Origin: DATFQI01 sp963816955
GTDB lineage: Bacteria; Actinomycetota; Thermoleophilia; Solirubrobacterales; Solirubrobacteraceae
Reading direction: 5' to 3'
DNA length: 64,000 nt
Assembly (NCBI GenBank): GCA_963816955.1
Contig: CAWFME010000004.1
Span: 992,001-1,056,000 of the forward strand
Below are positions 29,837 to 38,923 of this stretch, piece by piece. Made by a program: the position numbers and the translations under genes. The stretch's first letter is position 1. The number at the start of each line of letters is the position of its first letter. The notes under the pieces were generated by a model. It was not told the DNA's origin. It saw only the letters and a list, made by a program, of their open reading frames with translations, and ran no database searches.

Positions 29837-29843
29837 TAGCATC
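29837..29843. promoter_or_regulatory. overlapping divergent -10 elements (TAGCAT plus, GATGCT minus)
   Basis: TAGCAT (29837-29842) ends 8 nt before the flippase ATG at 29851. On the other strand GATGCT (29838-29843) ends 9 nt before the GT4 ATG at 29828. The two sites share five base pairs, so transcription in the two directions should exclude each other. Confidence 0.4.
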
Positions 29844-29850
29844 GCCGCTC

Positions 29851-31359
29851 ATGCCACGGTCGAGCAGCGCGGGTGGCTCCCTGCGCGCCGTGACGGCGCG
29901 CGGAGGCGCCCTCAACGCCGCCTTCCTGTCGGGTGCGGAGGGGCTCGTGCTGCTCCAGGGGCTGCTCGCGACCGCGCTGCTCGGCCCGAGCGCGATCGGC
30001 CTCTACGGCGTCGTGACCACGACCGCGATGACGATCGTGGCGCTGCGCCGGGTCGGGATCGACGAGGCGTTCGTCCAGCAGGCGGCCGAGGACGAGGAGG
30101 CCGAGTTCCAGCGCGCGTTCGGGGTCGAGCTCGCGGTCGGGCTGGCCGCGTCGCTGGCGATCGCGCTGCTGGCGCCGTTGCTGGCGGCGGTCTACGACGA
30201 CGACCGCCTGCTCGCGCTCACCCTCGGCGTGGCCTACCTGCCTGTGGCGTTCTCGCTGCAGGCGCCCCAGTGGGTGTTCTTCCGCCGGATGGACTTCCTG
30301 CGGCTGCGGCTGCTGCAGGCGATCGTGCCGCTCGGCACCGTGCTCGTGACGGTGCCGCTGCTGCTCGCGGACGTCGGCGTGTGGGCGCTCGTGATCGGCC
30401 CGTTCTGCGCCCACGTGGCCGCCGTGATCGCCGCCGCGGCGGTCTCCCCATACCGGCTGCGGCCGCGCTTCGAGCGCGCCGCCGCTCGCCGCTACCTGCG
30501 TTTCTCCTGGCCCGTGTTCGCCACCGCCGTGGCGGCGATGGCGGTCGCGCAGGGCCAGGTGGCGGTGTTCGGGCTCTCCGACGACGGCCTCGCCGCGGCC
30601 GGCTGGATCACGCTCGCGGCGACGCTGACCCGCTACGCGGACCGCGCCGACCAGATCGTCGCGACGACGATCTACCCGGCGATCGTGCGGGTGCGCGAAC
30701 GGGTCGACGTGCTCGAGGAGCTGTTCGCGAAGTCCAACCGGCTGACGCTGATGTGGGCGTTCCCGTTCGGCGCCGGGCTCGCGCTGTTCGGCGCCGACCT
30801 GGTGGGGTTCGTGCTCGGCGAGGACTGGGAGCCCGCGGTGGTGCTGCTGGGCGGTCTCGCGGCCGCCACGGCGCTCCAGCAGCTCGGCTACAACTGGTTC
30901 GCCTTCTACCGCGCCCGCGGCGAGTCGCGGCCCCAAGCGGTCGAGTCGGCGGTGTTCGCGGGCTCGTTCGCGCTGCTGGTGGTGCCGGCGACGCTGGCGT
31001 GGGGGAGCTGGGGCTTCGTGATCGGCCGGCTCGCCTGCACCGCGTGCGTGCTGGCCGTGCGCCGGCGGTACGTGCTGCGGCTGCTCCCGGGAGCCCGGCT
31101 CGGCGCGATCGCGCTGCGGGCGGCCCTCCCGGTCGCGGCGGCGACGATCCCGGTGCTCGCGCTGCGGCTCGCGCTGTGGGGCGGCGAGCGCCCGCTCGTC
31201 CAGGCGCTGGCGGAGCTGGCGCTGTGGCTCGCCGGGCTCGTGCTCGCGACCCGCCGGCTCGAGGCGGGCCTGCTCGGCGAGCTGTGGGCCTACCTGCAAC
31301 CCGGCGGCGAGCGAGGAGACGATCCCGCCCGGCCCGCGCCCGCGGCGGCCAGCCCATGA
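29851..31359 (+). CDS. polysaccharide flippase, MOP/Wzx-like
   Basis: A 502-residue protein with about 14 predicted helices (for example LVLLQGLLATALLGPSAIGLYG at the start and LALLVVPATLAWGSWGFVIG later), typical of the MOP superfamily that flips undecaprenyl-linked oligosaccharides to the outer face. Features include FSLQAPQWVFFRRMDF, RYADRADQIVATTIYPAIVRVRE and LFGADLVGFVLGEDWEPAV, seen in RfbX/AmsL-type proteins. ATG 29851 follows TAGCAT by 8 nt; ATG 29827 is an in-frame alternative. Its stop overlaps the start of the next membrane gene by 4 nt. Confidence 0.85.
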   Translation: MPRSSSAGGSLRAVTARGGALNAAFLSGAEGLVLLQGLLATALLGPSAIGLYGVVTTTAMTIVALRRVGIDEAFVQQAAEDEEAEFQRAFGVELAVGLAASLAIALLAPLLAAVYDDDRLLALTLGVAYLPVAFSLQAPQWVFFRRMDFLRLRLLQAIVPLGTVLVTVPLLLADVGVWALVIGPFCAHVAAVIAAAAVSPYRLRPRFERAAARRYLRFSWPVFATAVAAMAVAQGQVAVFGLSDDGLAAAGWITLAATLTRYADRADQIVATTIYPAIVRVRERVDVLEELFAKSNRLTLMWAFPFGAGLALFGADLVGFVLGEDWEPAVVLLGGLAAATALQQLGYNWFAFYRARGESRPQAVESAVFAGSFALLVVPATLAWGSWGFVIGRLACTACVLAVRRRYVLRLLPGARLGAIALRAALPVAAATIPVLALRLALWGGERPLVQALAELALWLAGLVLATRRLEAGLLGELWAYLQPGGERGDDPARPAPAAASP

Positions 31360-32918
31360 CGGCCACTGCCGCCACCGAGCCGGCTGCGCCGGCGGCGCGT
31401 CGCTCTCGCCGCGGCACCGCCGTGGTGCTCTGGCTCGCGGCGGCGCTGATCTCGGGCTTCACGATGCGGCGCTACCTGGAGCCGTTCGACGAGGGGCTGC
31501 TGATGCAGGGCGCCTCGCGGATCCTCGATGGCCAGTGGCCCTACGCGGACTTCGGCTGGCCCTACGGCCCGGGCCAGCCCGTCGCCGTCGCCGGCCTCTC
31601 GTGGCTGTTCGAGCCGTCCGTGGCGTGGTGGCGGGTGCTGCGAGTGGCGGCCGACGCCACCGCCGCGCTCGCGGTCTGGGCGCTCGTGCGGCCGGCTGCC
31701 GGCGACCGCTGGGCGCTCGCGGCGTGGCTGGCGGCCGCCGTGACCGTCGCCCAGCCCACCAGCGCCAACCCGTTCCCGGTCGCGCTCACGTTGGCGCTGT
31801 GCGCCGTGCTGGCCTCCGCGCGGGGTCGCCCGGGGCTCGCGGGCGCGCTGGCCGCGCTGGCCGCGTTCTGGCGGCCCGACATCGGCGCCGTGGCCGCCCT
31901 GGCCGCCGTGGTCGCGCTGCTCGCCGCGCGGGCCACCACGCGCGGCACGCCGGCCCGCTCGCGGTTGCGGCCCGCGCTGATCGCGGCCGCGGCCGCGGCG
32001 CTCGCCGGCGCGGCGCTGTACGCGCCGTTCGCGGCCGCGGCGGGCCTCGGGACTCTCTGGGACGAGCTGGTGGGGATCGCCGCGGGCGACGGCGAGTTGT
32101 GGAGGCTGCCGTTCCCGTTGGGCTACGACGGGCCGCTGCGGGCGTGGCCGCCGTCGGCGCTCGCGGAGGACCTCAAGGACGTGCTCGGCTTCTACCTGCC
32201 GCTGGTGGGGCTCGTGCTCGGCGCGCTCGTGCTGGTCTCGCTCGCCCGGCGCCGGCGCTCGCCCGCACTCGCCGGGCTGACGGTGCTCGCCGCGGGCTGC
32301 GCGCTGTACCTGCTCTCGCGCCCGGACGAGCTGCACGCCCAGCCGCTGATCGTGTGCCTGTGCGCCGCGGTCCCGCTCGCCCTCGCGGGCGCCCCGCGGG
32401 TGTTGCGCGCGGCGCTCGTCGCCGGGCTGGCCTTCATCGTGCTGGCCGGGGCCGCGAACCGGCTCTCGGCGCTGCTGTTGCCGCCCGACCTCGAGCCCGT
32501 GCGCCTCGCGGGCGTCCCCGGCATCCGCGTCCCGCCGGCCGAGGCGGAGGCGCTGCCGCGCATGGTCGCGCGCGTGCAGCGGCTCGTCCCGCCCGGCGAG
32601 CCGATCTACGTCGCGCCGCGGCGCAGCGACCTCGTGACGATCAGCGACCCGCTGATCCACTTCCTCACGCACCGGCCGAACGTGCTCGAACGCGACGTCA
32701 GCGTCCAGGCGCTCCCGCGCGAGCAGGCCCGGATCGTCGCCGCGCTGCGCCGGACCCAGCCGAAGGCGGTCGTGCGCTGGACCGACCCGGCCTCCGCGCG
32801 CCCCGAGCCGAACCGCCGCGGCCGCCCGAGCGGCTCGCGCGAGCTCGACGAGTACCTCGCCTCCGCCTACCGGCTCGACGAGCGCCACGGCGCTTACGAC
32901 GTGCTCGTGCCGCGCTAG
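31356..32918 (+). CDS. GT-C-like polytopic membrane protein, probable glycosyltransferase
   Basis: A 520-residue membrane protein with ~11 helices. After a basic N-terminus, the first loop contains MRRYLEPFDEGLLMQGASRIL and GQWPYADFGWPYGPG. The acidic first extracytoplasmic loop (EPFDEG) and aromatic motifs are typical of GT-C/ArnT-PMT-type enzymes that use polyprenyl-phosphate sugars. A soluble C-terminal domain (~400-520) follows the last helix. Cotranscribed with the flippase (4-nt overlap). The donor and acceptor are unknown; classification as GT-C is by topology and loop motif, not by a firm family match. Confidence 0.65.
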   Translation: MTATAATEPAAPAARRSRRGTAVVLWLAAALISGFTMRRYLEPFDEGLLMQGASRILDGQWPYADFGWPYGPGQPVAVAGLSWLFEPSVAWWRVLRVAADATAALAVWALVRPAAGDRWALAAWLAAAVTVAQPTSANPFPVALTLALCAVLASARGRPGLAGALAALAAFWRPDIGAVAALAAVVALLAARATTRGTPARSRLRPALIAAAAAALAGAALYAPFAAAAGLGTLWDELVGIAAGDGELWRLPFPLGYDGPLRAWPPSALAEDLKDVLGFYLPLVGLVLGALVLVSLARRRRSPALAGLTVLAAGCALYLLSRPDELHAQPLIVCLCAAVPLALAGAPRVLRAALVAGLAFIVLAGAANRLSALLLPPDLEPVRLAGVPGIRVPPAEAEALPRMVARVQRLVPPGEPIYVAPRRSDLVTISDPLIHFLTHRPNVLERDVSVQALPREQARIVAALRRTQPKAVVRWTDPASARPEPNRRGRPSGSRELDEYLASAYRLDERHGAYDVLVPR

Positions 32919-32921
32919 CCT
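32916..32921 (+). promoter_or_regulatory. putative leaderless -10 element (TAGCCT)
   Basis: TAGCCT overlaps the preceding stop codon and ends 8 nt before the GTG at 32930. Confidence 0.35.
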
Positions 32922-32929
32922 CGCCCGCC

Positions 32930-33328
32930 GTGCCGGAACGGATCGTCACAGCCGTCGTCGCGCTCGCCGTCGCCGTGGGCTTCGCCGTCTCGCTGACCGC
33001 CGCCCGTGCGGAGGATCGCCTCAACGACCTCCAGTTCCGGCCGCCCGAGCTCTCCGCGGCCGACCTGCGCCGCGCCGATCAGTTGGAGCGCGACGCCGGC
33101 CGCCTGACCCCGGGGGTGCGCCGCCAGATACTGCTCTCCAGCGTGCGCCTGCGCGGCGGCGACGCCGCCGGTGCGCTGGAGATCGCCAGCGTGGCCGCGC
33201 GGCAGGAGCCGGAGAACGCCGAGGCGTGGCTGGCCGTCGCCCGCGCCGCCGGAGCGGCCGGCGTCCCGATCGAGCAGGAGGCCCGTCAGCGGCTGCGAGA
33301 GCTGGTCCCGCCCGTCCCCGCGCCCTGA
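32930..33328 (+). CDS. small TPR-like membrane-anchored protein, hypothetical
   Basis: A 132-residue protein with an N-terminal hydrophobic helix (VTAVVALAVAVGFAVSLTAA), then ~95 residues of amphipathic helices. LRRADQLERDAGRL, GDAAGALEIASVAARQEPENAEAWLAVARAA resembles one or two tetratricopeptide repeats. GTG 32930 lies 8 nt after TAGCCT. The last 43 bp overlap the 3' end of the convergent GT2 gene. Its place beside glycan genes hints at an assembly or scaffold role only. Confidence 0.6.
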   Translation: MPERIVTAVVALAVAVGFAVSLTAARAEDRLNDLQFRPPELSAADLRRADQLERDAGRLTPGVRRQILLSSVRLRGGDAAGALEIASVAARQEPENAEAWLAVARAAGAAGVPIEQEARQRLRELVPPVPAP

Positions 33329-34272
33329 CCTGGCGGCGGCGCCGCGTCCAGCGGCGAGGCGATCACGCGGTTGACGAGGTACAGCGGGCGCTGGAGCGTC
33401 TGCTCGTGCATCCGCGCCACGTAGCGGCCGAGGATGCCGACGCTGATCAGCTGCACCCCGCCGAGGAACAGCACCGACACGAGGATCCACACGCCGAGGC
33501 TCGCGGTCACGACGCCCGCCACCGCCAGCACGACGATCACGGCGGCCGCCGCGCTCGCGAGCATGGCCGTGACGATCCCGAGGTAGCCGGCGATCGCCAG
33601 CGGCACGTCCGAGAAGGAAGCCAGCGCCTCGACCGCCAGCCGCAGCAGCGCGTGGTAGGAGGCGCCTCGCCCTGAGGCGCGGCCGGCACGCCGGTACTCG
33701 ATCGGCACCTGCTCGAAGCCGACCCAGGCCACCATCCCGCGCAGGAAGCGGCGGCGCTCGGGCATCTGGCGCAGCGTCTCCACGACGCGCCGCGACATCA
33801 GCCGGAAGTCGCCCGCCTGGCCCTGGTAGGGCGTGCGGGCGAGCCGCTCCATCAGCGTGTAGAAGCCGGTCGCCAGCGCGCGCTTGAGCCAGCTCTCGTC
33901 GCGCCCGATCCGCCGCGCGTACACGACGTCGGCGCCCGCGCGCGCCTTCTCGAGCATCTCCGGGATCAGCTCGGGCGGGTCCTGCAGGTCCGCGTGCATC
34001 AGCACGACGTGATCGCCGCGGGCGTGGTCGAGCCCGGCCGACATCGCGATCTCCATCCCGAAGTTGCGCGAGAGCTGCACGAGCACGACGCCCTCCTGGC
34101 GGGCGGCGAGCTCCTCGACGATCGCGACCGAGCGGTCGCTCGAGCCGTCATCGACGAACACCAGCTCGTGCGGGATCCCCTCCAGCGCGGCCTCCACGCG
34201 GCGGTGGAGCTCCGGGAGCGTGTCCTCTTCGTCGAGGACCGGGATCACGAGCGAGACCGTGGGCAGGCTCAT
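33286..34272 (-). CDS. family 2 polyprenyl-phosphate glycosyltransferase (DPM1/GtrB-like)
   Basis: A 328-residue protein with a GT-A domain: VSLVIPVLDEEDTLPEL, FVDDGSSDRS, the DxD-type MHADLQDPPELI and QAGDFRLMSRRVV. Two C-terminal helices follow (LGIVTAMLASAAAAVIVVLAV and WILVSVLFLGGVQLISVGILG) and the family tail RYVARMHEQTLQRPLYLV. Such enzymes make polyprenyl-phosphate-linked hexoses on the inner leaflet, the donors for GT-C enzymes like those encoded nearby. ATG 34272 is 10 nt from TACGAT on the minus strand. Divergent from the YfhO-like gene, which may use its product. Confidence 0.92.
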   Translation of the reverse strand: MSLPTVSLVIPVLDEEDTLPELHRRVEAALEGIPHELVFVDDGSSDRSVAIVEELAARQEGVVLVQLSRNFGMEIAMSAGLDHARGDHVVLMHADLQDPPELIPEMLEKARAGADVVYARRIGRDESWLKRALATGFYTLMERLARTPYQGQAGDFRLMSRRVVETLRQMPERRRFLRGMVAWVGFEQVPIEYRRAGRASGRGASYHALLRLAVEALASFSDVPLAIAGYLGIVTAMLASAAAAVIVVLAVAGVVTASLGVWILVSVLFLGGVQLISVGILGRYVARMHEQTLQRPLYLVNRVIASPLDAAPPPGQGAGTGGTSSRSR

Positions 34273-34282
34273 ACCCGGCCGG

Positions 34283-34292
34283 ATCGTATGCT
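34283..34292. promoter_or_regulatory. overlapping divergent -10 elements (TACGAT minus, TATGCT plus)
   Basis: Minus-strand TACGAT (34283-34288) ends 10 nt before the GT2 ATG; plus-strand TATGCT (34287-34292) ends 10 nt before GTG 34303 of the YfhO-like gene. The two overlap by two bases. Confidence 0.4.
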
Positions 34293-36690
34293 CTCGCGGG
34301 TCGTGTCCGCGCGCCGCCCGCTCCACGCCATCCGGCGGCGCCCCGTCCTGAGCGCGGCGATCGCGTACGCCCTCCTTTCGCTGGCGCTCGTCGCGCCGGC
34401 CCTGCTCCCCGGCCACACGCTGTCGGCCTCCGACCACCTGTGGTCCGGCGCGCCGTGGACGCAGGAGCGCCCGGCGGGCGTGCAGGAGCTCGGCTCCAAC
34501 TACGAGGAGGTCGACGCGGTCCTCCAGTTCCAGCCGTTCCTGCAGTACGCCGACCGCCATCTGCCGGACGTGCCGCTGTGGAACCCGCACCAGATGGGCG
34601 GCCGGCCGTTCGTGGCGAACATGCAGTCGGCGCTCTTCTCGCCGTTCAACTGGCCGTCGCTGCTGCTGCCCTTCTGGTGGTCGCTGGGGCTGGCGGCGGC
34701 GCTGAAGGTGTTCGCGGCGGCGTTCGGGACGTTCCTGCTCGCCCGCGCGCTGGCGATCCGCTACGCCGGGGCGCTGATGGCCGGGCTCGTCTACGGGTTC
34801 GGGCTGTTCTTCGTCGTCTGGCTGTCGTGGCCGCTGTCGAGCGTGTGGGCCTGGCTGCCGTGGCTGCTGCTCTGCGTCTGGCTGGTCGTGCACCGGCCGG
34901 GGCCGCGGCCGATCGCCGCGCTCGCGGCGGTGGTGGCGCTGCAGTACTTCGGCGGCCACCCCGAGTCGAGCTTCCACGTGCTCGCGGCGGGCAGCTTCTT
35001 CGCGCTGCTGGCGCTGTCGCGGATCGAGCGCGGTGGGCGGCTGCGCGCGATCGGGCGGCTCGCGGCGAGCCTCGTCGCGGGCTCGCTGCTCGCGGCGATC
35101 GCGCTGCTGCCGTTCCTCGAGCTGCTGGCGCGCTCGGGCGACTTCGAGAACCGCGAGGGCAAGACCGGCGGGCACTTCCCCGTCACCGCGCTGATCAACT
35201 ACGTGCTGCCGGAGTACTGGGGCCGCCCGTCGCAGGCCCCGACGCAGGCGTTCGCGTTCTCGCGCGCCTACTACGCGGGCGCGCTGCCGCTGATGCTCGC
35301 GCTGTGGGCGGTGGTCTCCGGCCGCCTCACGCGCGAGCGGCTCGCGATCGCCACGGGCGGCGTCGTCGCGATCCTGATCACCGTCGGCACGCCGGGCCTG
35401 TTCGATGCCGTCACGGCGCTCCCCGGCTTCAACCACGCCTACAACCAGCGGCTGATCATCGTCGGGCTGCTCGCGCTCGCGCTGCTCGCGGGCTGGGGGC
35501 TCGGGGACCTGCTCGAAGGGGTGAGGAGGCCGCGGCTGCTGCTCGGCGGCGCGGCGGCGCTGCTGGTCGTGCCCGTGCTGGTGGCGCTGTTCCGCGTGAG
35601 CGTGAGCGGCGCGGCGATCGCCGACGGCCTCGCCACGGCCTGGGGCTTCGCCGAGCCGGCGAAGGAGACCGCCAAGGACGTCGTCCCGCTCGGCGCGGCG
35701 TGGCTGTGGATCGGAGTCGCCGGGCTCGCGCTGGCGCTGCTGTGGCTGCGCGCCTCGGGACGCGTGGCCGGCGCCGCCTTCACCGCGCTGGCGCTCGCCG
35801 TCGTCGTGTTCGACCTGTTCCGCGTCGGCGTCGGGCAGAACCCGGCGATCCCGACCGAGCACGCCGAGCAGCCGGTCACGCCGGCGCTCCAGGAGCTGCT
35901 CGACGCGCGGCCGGCGCGCTTCGTCGGGCTCGCGCCGCCGGTCGGCCCGCAGGCGATCGCGCCCAACATCGCGATGCGTTACGGGCTCTACGACGCGCGC
36001 GGCTACGACTTCCCGATCGAGCGCCGTTACAACCGGCTGTGGCGGACGCTGATCACCGACGACGAGGACGGCTTCGCCCCGCCGACGCTGCTCGCCGCGA
36101 CGACCGACCCGGCGCTGCGGGCGCTCGGCCTGCTCGGGGTCGCCGACATCATCCAGCCGCCCGGCGAGCAGCCGCTCGAGAACCTGCGCGCCCGCTACGA
36201 GGGCCCGGACGCGCGCATCTACGCCAACCCGCATGCGGTGCCGCGCGCCTGGTGGGTCGGCGGGCAACGCGTGGTCCCCTCAGAGGCCGCGCAGCTCGCC
36301 GCGATCGCCGAGCCGGGGTTCGCTCCGCGGCGCGAGGCGATCGTGGGGGAGGCCGTCGAGGGGCTGCCGGAGACGCCGGGGGAGCCCGGCGGTCGGGTGG
36401 AGATCACCCGCTACGAGCCCGACCGCGTCGAGCTGACGGCGAGCTCGCCGGATCGCGGGCTCGCCGTGCTCTCCGACGTGCACTTCCCCGGCTGGAACGC
36501 GACCCTCGACGGCCGTGACGTCCCGATCGAGCGCGTCGACTACCTGCTGCGCGGGATCGCGGTCGGACCGGGCGAGCATCGGATCGTCATGACCTACGAG
36601 CCGTGGAGCTGGCGCCTCGGCTGGATCGTCAGCCTGCTCGCGGCGCTCGGGCTGCTCGCGGCCGCGATGTGGAAGGGTGCGCGGCGATGA
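34288..36690 (+). CDS. YfhO-family polytopic membrane glycosyltransferase-like protein
   Basis: An ~800-residue membrane protein of the YfhO type: ~12 helices, with the large first extracytoplasmic loop containing LWSGAPWTQERPAG, YADRHLPDVPLWNPHQMGG and LFSPFNW, and a later loop with FGGHPESSFHVLAAG. A C-terminal soluble beta-rich domain has PDRVELTASSPDRGLAVLSDVHFPGWNATLDG, the usual YfhO end. Such proteins transfer sugars from polyprenyl phosphate to wall glycans or lipoteichoic acid in relatives. ATG 34288 is the longest start, but TATGCT overlaps it and GTG 34303 fits the leaderless spacing better. The stop overlaps the FkbM-like gene by 4 nt. Confidence 0.82.
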   Translation: MLSRVVSARRPLHAIRRRPVLSAAIAYALLSLALVAPALLPGHTLSASDHLWSGAPWTQERPAGVQELGSNYEEVDAVLQFQPFLQYADRHLPDVPLWNPHQMGGRPFVANMQSALFSPFNWPSLLLPFWWSLGLAAALKVFAAAFGTFLLARALAIRYAGALMAGLVYGFGLFFVVWLSWPLSSVWAWLPWLLLCVWLVVHRPGPRPIAALAAVVALQYFGGHPESSFHVLAAGSFFALLALSRIERGGRLRAIGRLAASLVAGSLLAAIALLPFLELLARSGDFENREGKTGGHFPVTALINYVLPEYWGRPSQAPTQAFAFSRAYYAGALPLMLALWAVVSGRLTRERLAIATGGVVAILITVGTPGLFDAVTALPGFNHAYNQRLIIVGLLALALLAGWGLGDLLEGVRRPRLLLGGAAALLVVPVLVALFRVSVSGAAIADGLATAWGFAEPAKETAKDVVPLGAAWLWIGVAGLALALLWLRASGRVAGAAFTALALAVVVFDLFRVGVGQNPAIPTEHAEQPVTPALQELLDARPARFVGLAPPVGPQAIAPNIAMRYGLYDARGYDFPIERRYNRLWRTLITDDEDGFAPPTLLAATTDPALRALGLLGVADIIQPPGEQPLENLRARYEGPDARIYANPHAVPRAWWVGGQRVVPSEAAQLAAIAEPGFAPRREAIVGEAVEGLPETPGEPGGRVEITRYEPDRVELTASSPDRGLAVLSDVHFPGWNATLDGRDVPIERVDYLLRGIAVGPGEHRIVMTYEPWSWRLGWIVSLLAALGLLAAAMWKGARR

Positions 36691-37524
36691 GCTTCGTCGA
36701 CCGCGTCCGCAGCGCCGCCGACCCGCGCGCCCTCGGCGCGCTGGTGCAGCGCTCGCTCAAGCACGCCGACCGCACGCGCGCCGTCTACCCGGCGCTCGGC
36801 GAGCTCGCGGGCCGCTACGGCGTCGCGCCCGACCTCACGGCCTCCGAGCTGCGGGTGTTCTCGCAGAACGGCGAGGACGGCGTGATCGCGGCGATCCTCG
36901 ACGCGATCGGCGTCGGCGGCGGGGGATTCGTCGAGTTCGGCATCCAGGACGGGACGGAGGGCAACACCGTCTTCCTCGCCCAGGTGATGGGCTGGAGCGG
37001 GGTCTACCTCGAGGCCGACGACGCGAGCTTCGCGGCGCTCGAGCGCCGCTTCGCCGCCAACCCGCGCGTGCGGACGCTGCACGCCGCGGTCGAGCCCGAC
37101 AGCGCCGAGACGCTGTTCGCGCAGGCGGGCGTGCCGGCGGAGCCGGACATCCTCTCGATCGACGTCGACGGCAACGACTACTGGATCTGGCGGGCGCTCA
37201 CGAGCTTCCGGCCGCGGATCGTCATCGTCGAGTACAACGGCGCCGTCGACCCGCGCGAGCGGCGCGTGATGCCCTACACGCCCGGCTTCCGCTGGGACGG
37301 GACGAGCGACTACGGCGCCTCGCTCGGGGCGCTCGAGGAGCTCGCGGCCGAGAAGGGCTACCGGCTCGTGCACACCGAGCTGGCCGGGGTCAACGCGTTC
37401 TTCGTGCGCGAGGACCTCGCGGGCGGGCTACCGGCGGGCGACGCCGTCCCGCGGCGCAGCGCCAACCACGTGCTCATGGGCCTCGGGCATCCCGAGCCGC
37501 GCTCGGGCTCCCGCCTGCGTCTAG
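36687..37524 (+). CDS. FkbM-like SAM methyltransferase (probable frameshift near 37470-37490)
   Basis: A ~278-residue methyltransferase: SQNGEDGVIAAILDAIG, GFVEFGIQDGTEGNTVFLAQ (SAM motif I), SGVYLEADDASF, LSIDVDGNDYWIWRAL and VIVEYNGAVDPRERR match FkbM/Methyltransf_21-type proteins in glycan clusters. Without correction the frame runs on to 37946 through 140 Arg/Ala-rich residues antisense to the O-antigen ligase, which is unlikely. One extra base near CTCGGGCATC brings a TAG at 37522-37524 into frame and makes the length 1 mod 3, as in other genes here. The exact end is uncertain. It is cotranscribed with the YfhO-like gene and likely methylates a sugar. Confidence 0.75.
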
Positions 37525-38882
37525 CACGAGCCCGGCGAGCGCGAGCGCCACCAGCGTCAGCGCGGGCAGCTCCCAGTCCCAGTCGACGCCCGCGTGCAGC
37601 GCGAACGCGGCCAGGGCGGCCACCGGCCCCGCGTGGGCGGCCGCGGCGCGGCGCGCCGCCACGGCCACGGAGGCGAGCAGCGCGAGCACGAGCGCGATCC
37701 CGACGAGCCCGAGCTCCGCCGGCGTCTCCAGGTAGAGCGAGTGCGCGTCGCGCACGGGCTCGCGGAACGGGCGCTCGCGCAGCCACTCCGCCTGGAAGCC
37801 GCCGCTGCCGACCCCGGCGACCGGATGGTCGCCGAACGTGCGCAGCGCGACCTTCCAGTAGGCGTAGCGGTTGCTCTGCACGGACGCGAGCCGGCCCGGC
37901 GTGGCCTCGGGGTCGTCGCGCCCGCCCTGGCGCTCGATCTGCGTGACCGCGAACGCGCTCGCCGCCAGGGCGAGGACGAGCGCGCCGCCGGCGAGCAGCC
38001 GCAGCCGCGGCAGCACGGCCTCCCCGGCGGCGGGGCGGCGCGCGAGCAGCGCGGCGGCGGCCGCCACGACCACGAGCAGCGCGAGCATCGCCGCCCCCTG
38101 GCCCGAGCCGCTCTTCTCCTGGGCGACCGCGGGCAGCGCGAGCGTCGCGGCGGACGGGATCGCCGCCGCGCCCGCGACGAGCAGCACGGCGCGCACGTGC
38201 GCGCGGGTCGGCGCGAGCGCCAGCAGCACCGCGAGCCCGGCCGCGGCGGCGCCGATCCCGCCGCGCGAGAAGGTCTCGTACAGCGCCAGCCCGAGCACCG
38301 GCGGCGGCGGCCGCGGCGCCGGCGCGCACGGCCGCGGGCCGCTCCGGGGCGCCCGCGATCCCGGCCGCCAGGATCAGCCCGAGCGCGGCGAACGCTCCGG
38401 TCCCGTTCCAGTAGGTGAGCGGCTGCGCCAGGCGATCGCCCGCGCTGAGCACGTCGGTGAGGTCGACCAGGCTCGGCACGAGCCGCTCCGAGAGCCCGTA
38501 CAGCGCCGCGCCCGCGATCCCGGCCAGCAGCAGCGGCTCGGCGATCCGCGCGGCGGGCGGCTCGCGCAGGATGCGGACCGCGGCGGCCAGTACGGCGAGG
38601 TAGAGCAGCAGCCGCTGGACGTCCTCGCCCGCGGCCTCGCCGAGCGGCGCCCACGCGAGGCTCAGCGGCGGTCCAGGCCGTCAGGGCGGCGAGCGCCGCC
38701 AGCGCCGCGATCGCCGGCTTTCCGCGCGGCAGCGGCCGCGGCAGCGCGATCGCCGTCGCCGCCAGCAGCAGCCAGGCGGCGACGCCGGCCGCGGTGCGCG
38801 CCGTGTCCGAGTAGCCGCCCGAGAACAGGGCGACGATCCCGGGGCCGAGCAGCAGCGGGACGGCGAGAACCTTGGCGCGCAT
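37474..38882 (-). CDS. O-antigen ligase/polymerase-like membrane protein (two frameshifts near 38666 and 38300)
   Basis: Corrected length ~468 residues with ~12 helices. The Wzy/WaaL hallmark appears as VGSGGFQAEWL followed by RDAHSLYLETPAELGLVG near residue 350. The frame changes at CTGAGC (one extra G on the coding strand near 38666), joining LTAWTA to LSLAWAPLGE. It changes again near 38300-38312, joining the APERPAAVRAG segment to VLGLALYETFSRGG. The span is 2 mod 3, fitting two insertions. ATG 38882 is 9 nt from TAGCCT. It should polymerise or ligate lipid-linked oligosaccharide outside the membrane. The 3' end overlaps the convergent methyltransferase by ~50 bp. Confidence 0.82.
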
Positions 38883-38891
38883 CGGCGGCGC

Positions 38892-38897
38892 AGGCTA
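38892..38897 (-). promoter_or_regulatory. putative -10 element (TAGCCT) of the O-antigen ligase
   Basis: On the minus strand TAGCCT ends 9 nt before ATG 38882. The plus-strand AftD-like gene's TAAGGT lies 13 nt further on. Confidence 0.4.
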
Positions 38898-38909
38898 GAC
38901 GGCCGCGTC

Positions 38910-38915
38910 TAAGGT
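38910..38915 (+). promoter_or_regulatory. putative -10 element (TAAGGT) of the AftD-like gene
   Basis: TAAGGT ends 8 nt before GTG 38924; no Shine-Dalgarno sequence. Confidence 0.4.
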
Positions 38916-38923
38916 GCGCCGCC

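Noticed and set aside
37525..37946. C-terminal extension of the FkbM-like protein
   Set aside because: The 140 extra residues are Arg/Ala-rich and antisense to the O-antigen ligase; a frameshift before the true stop explains it better.
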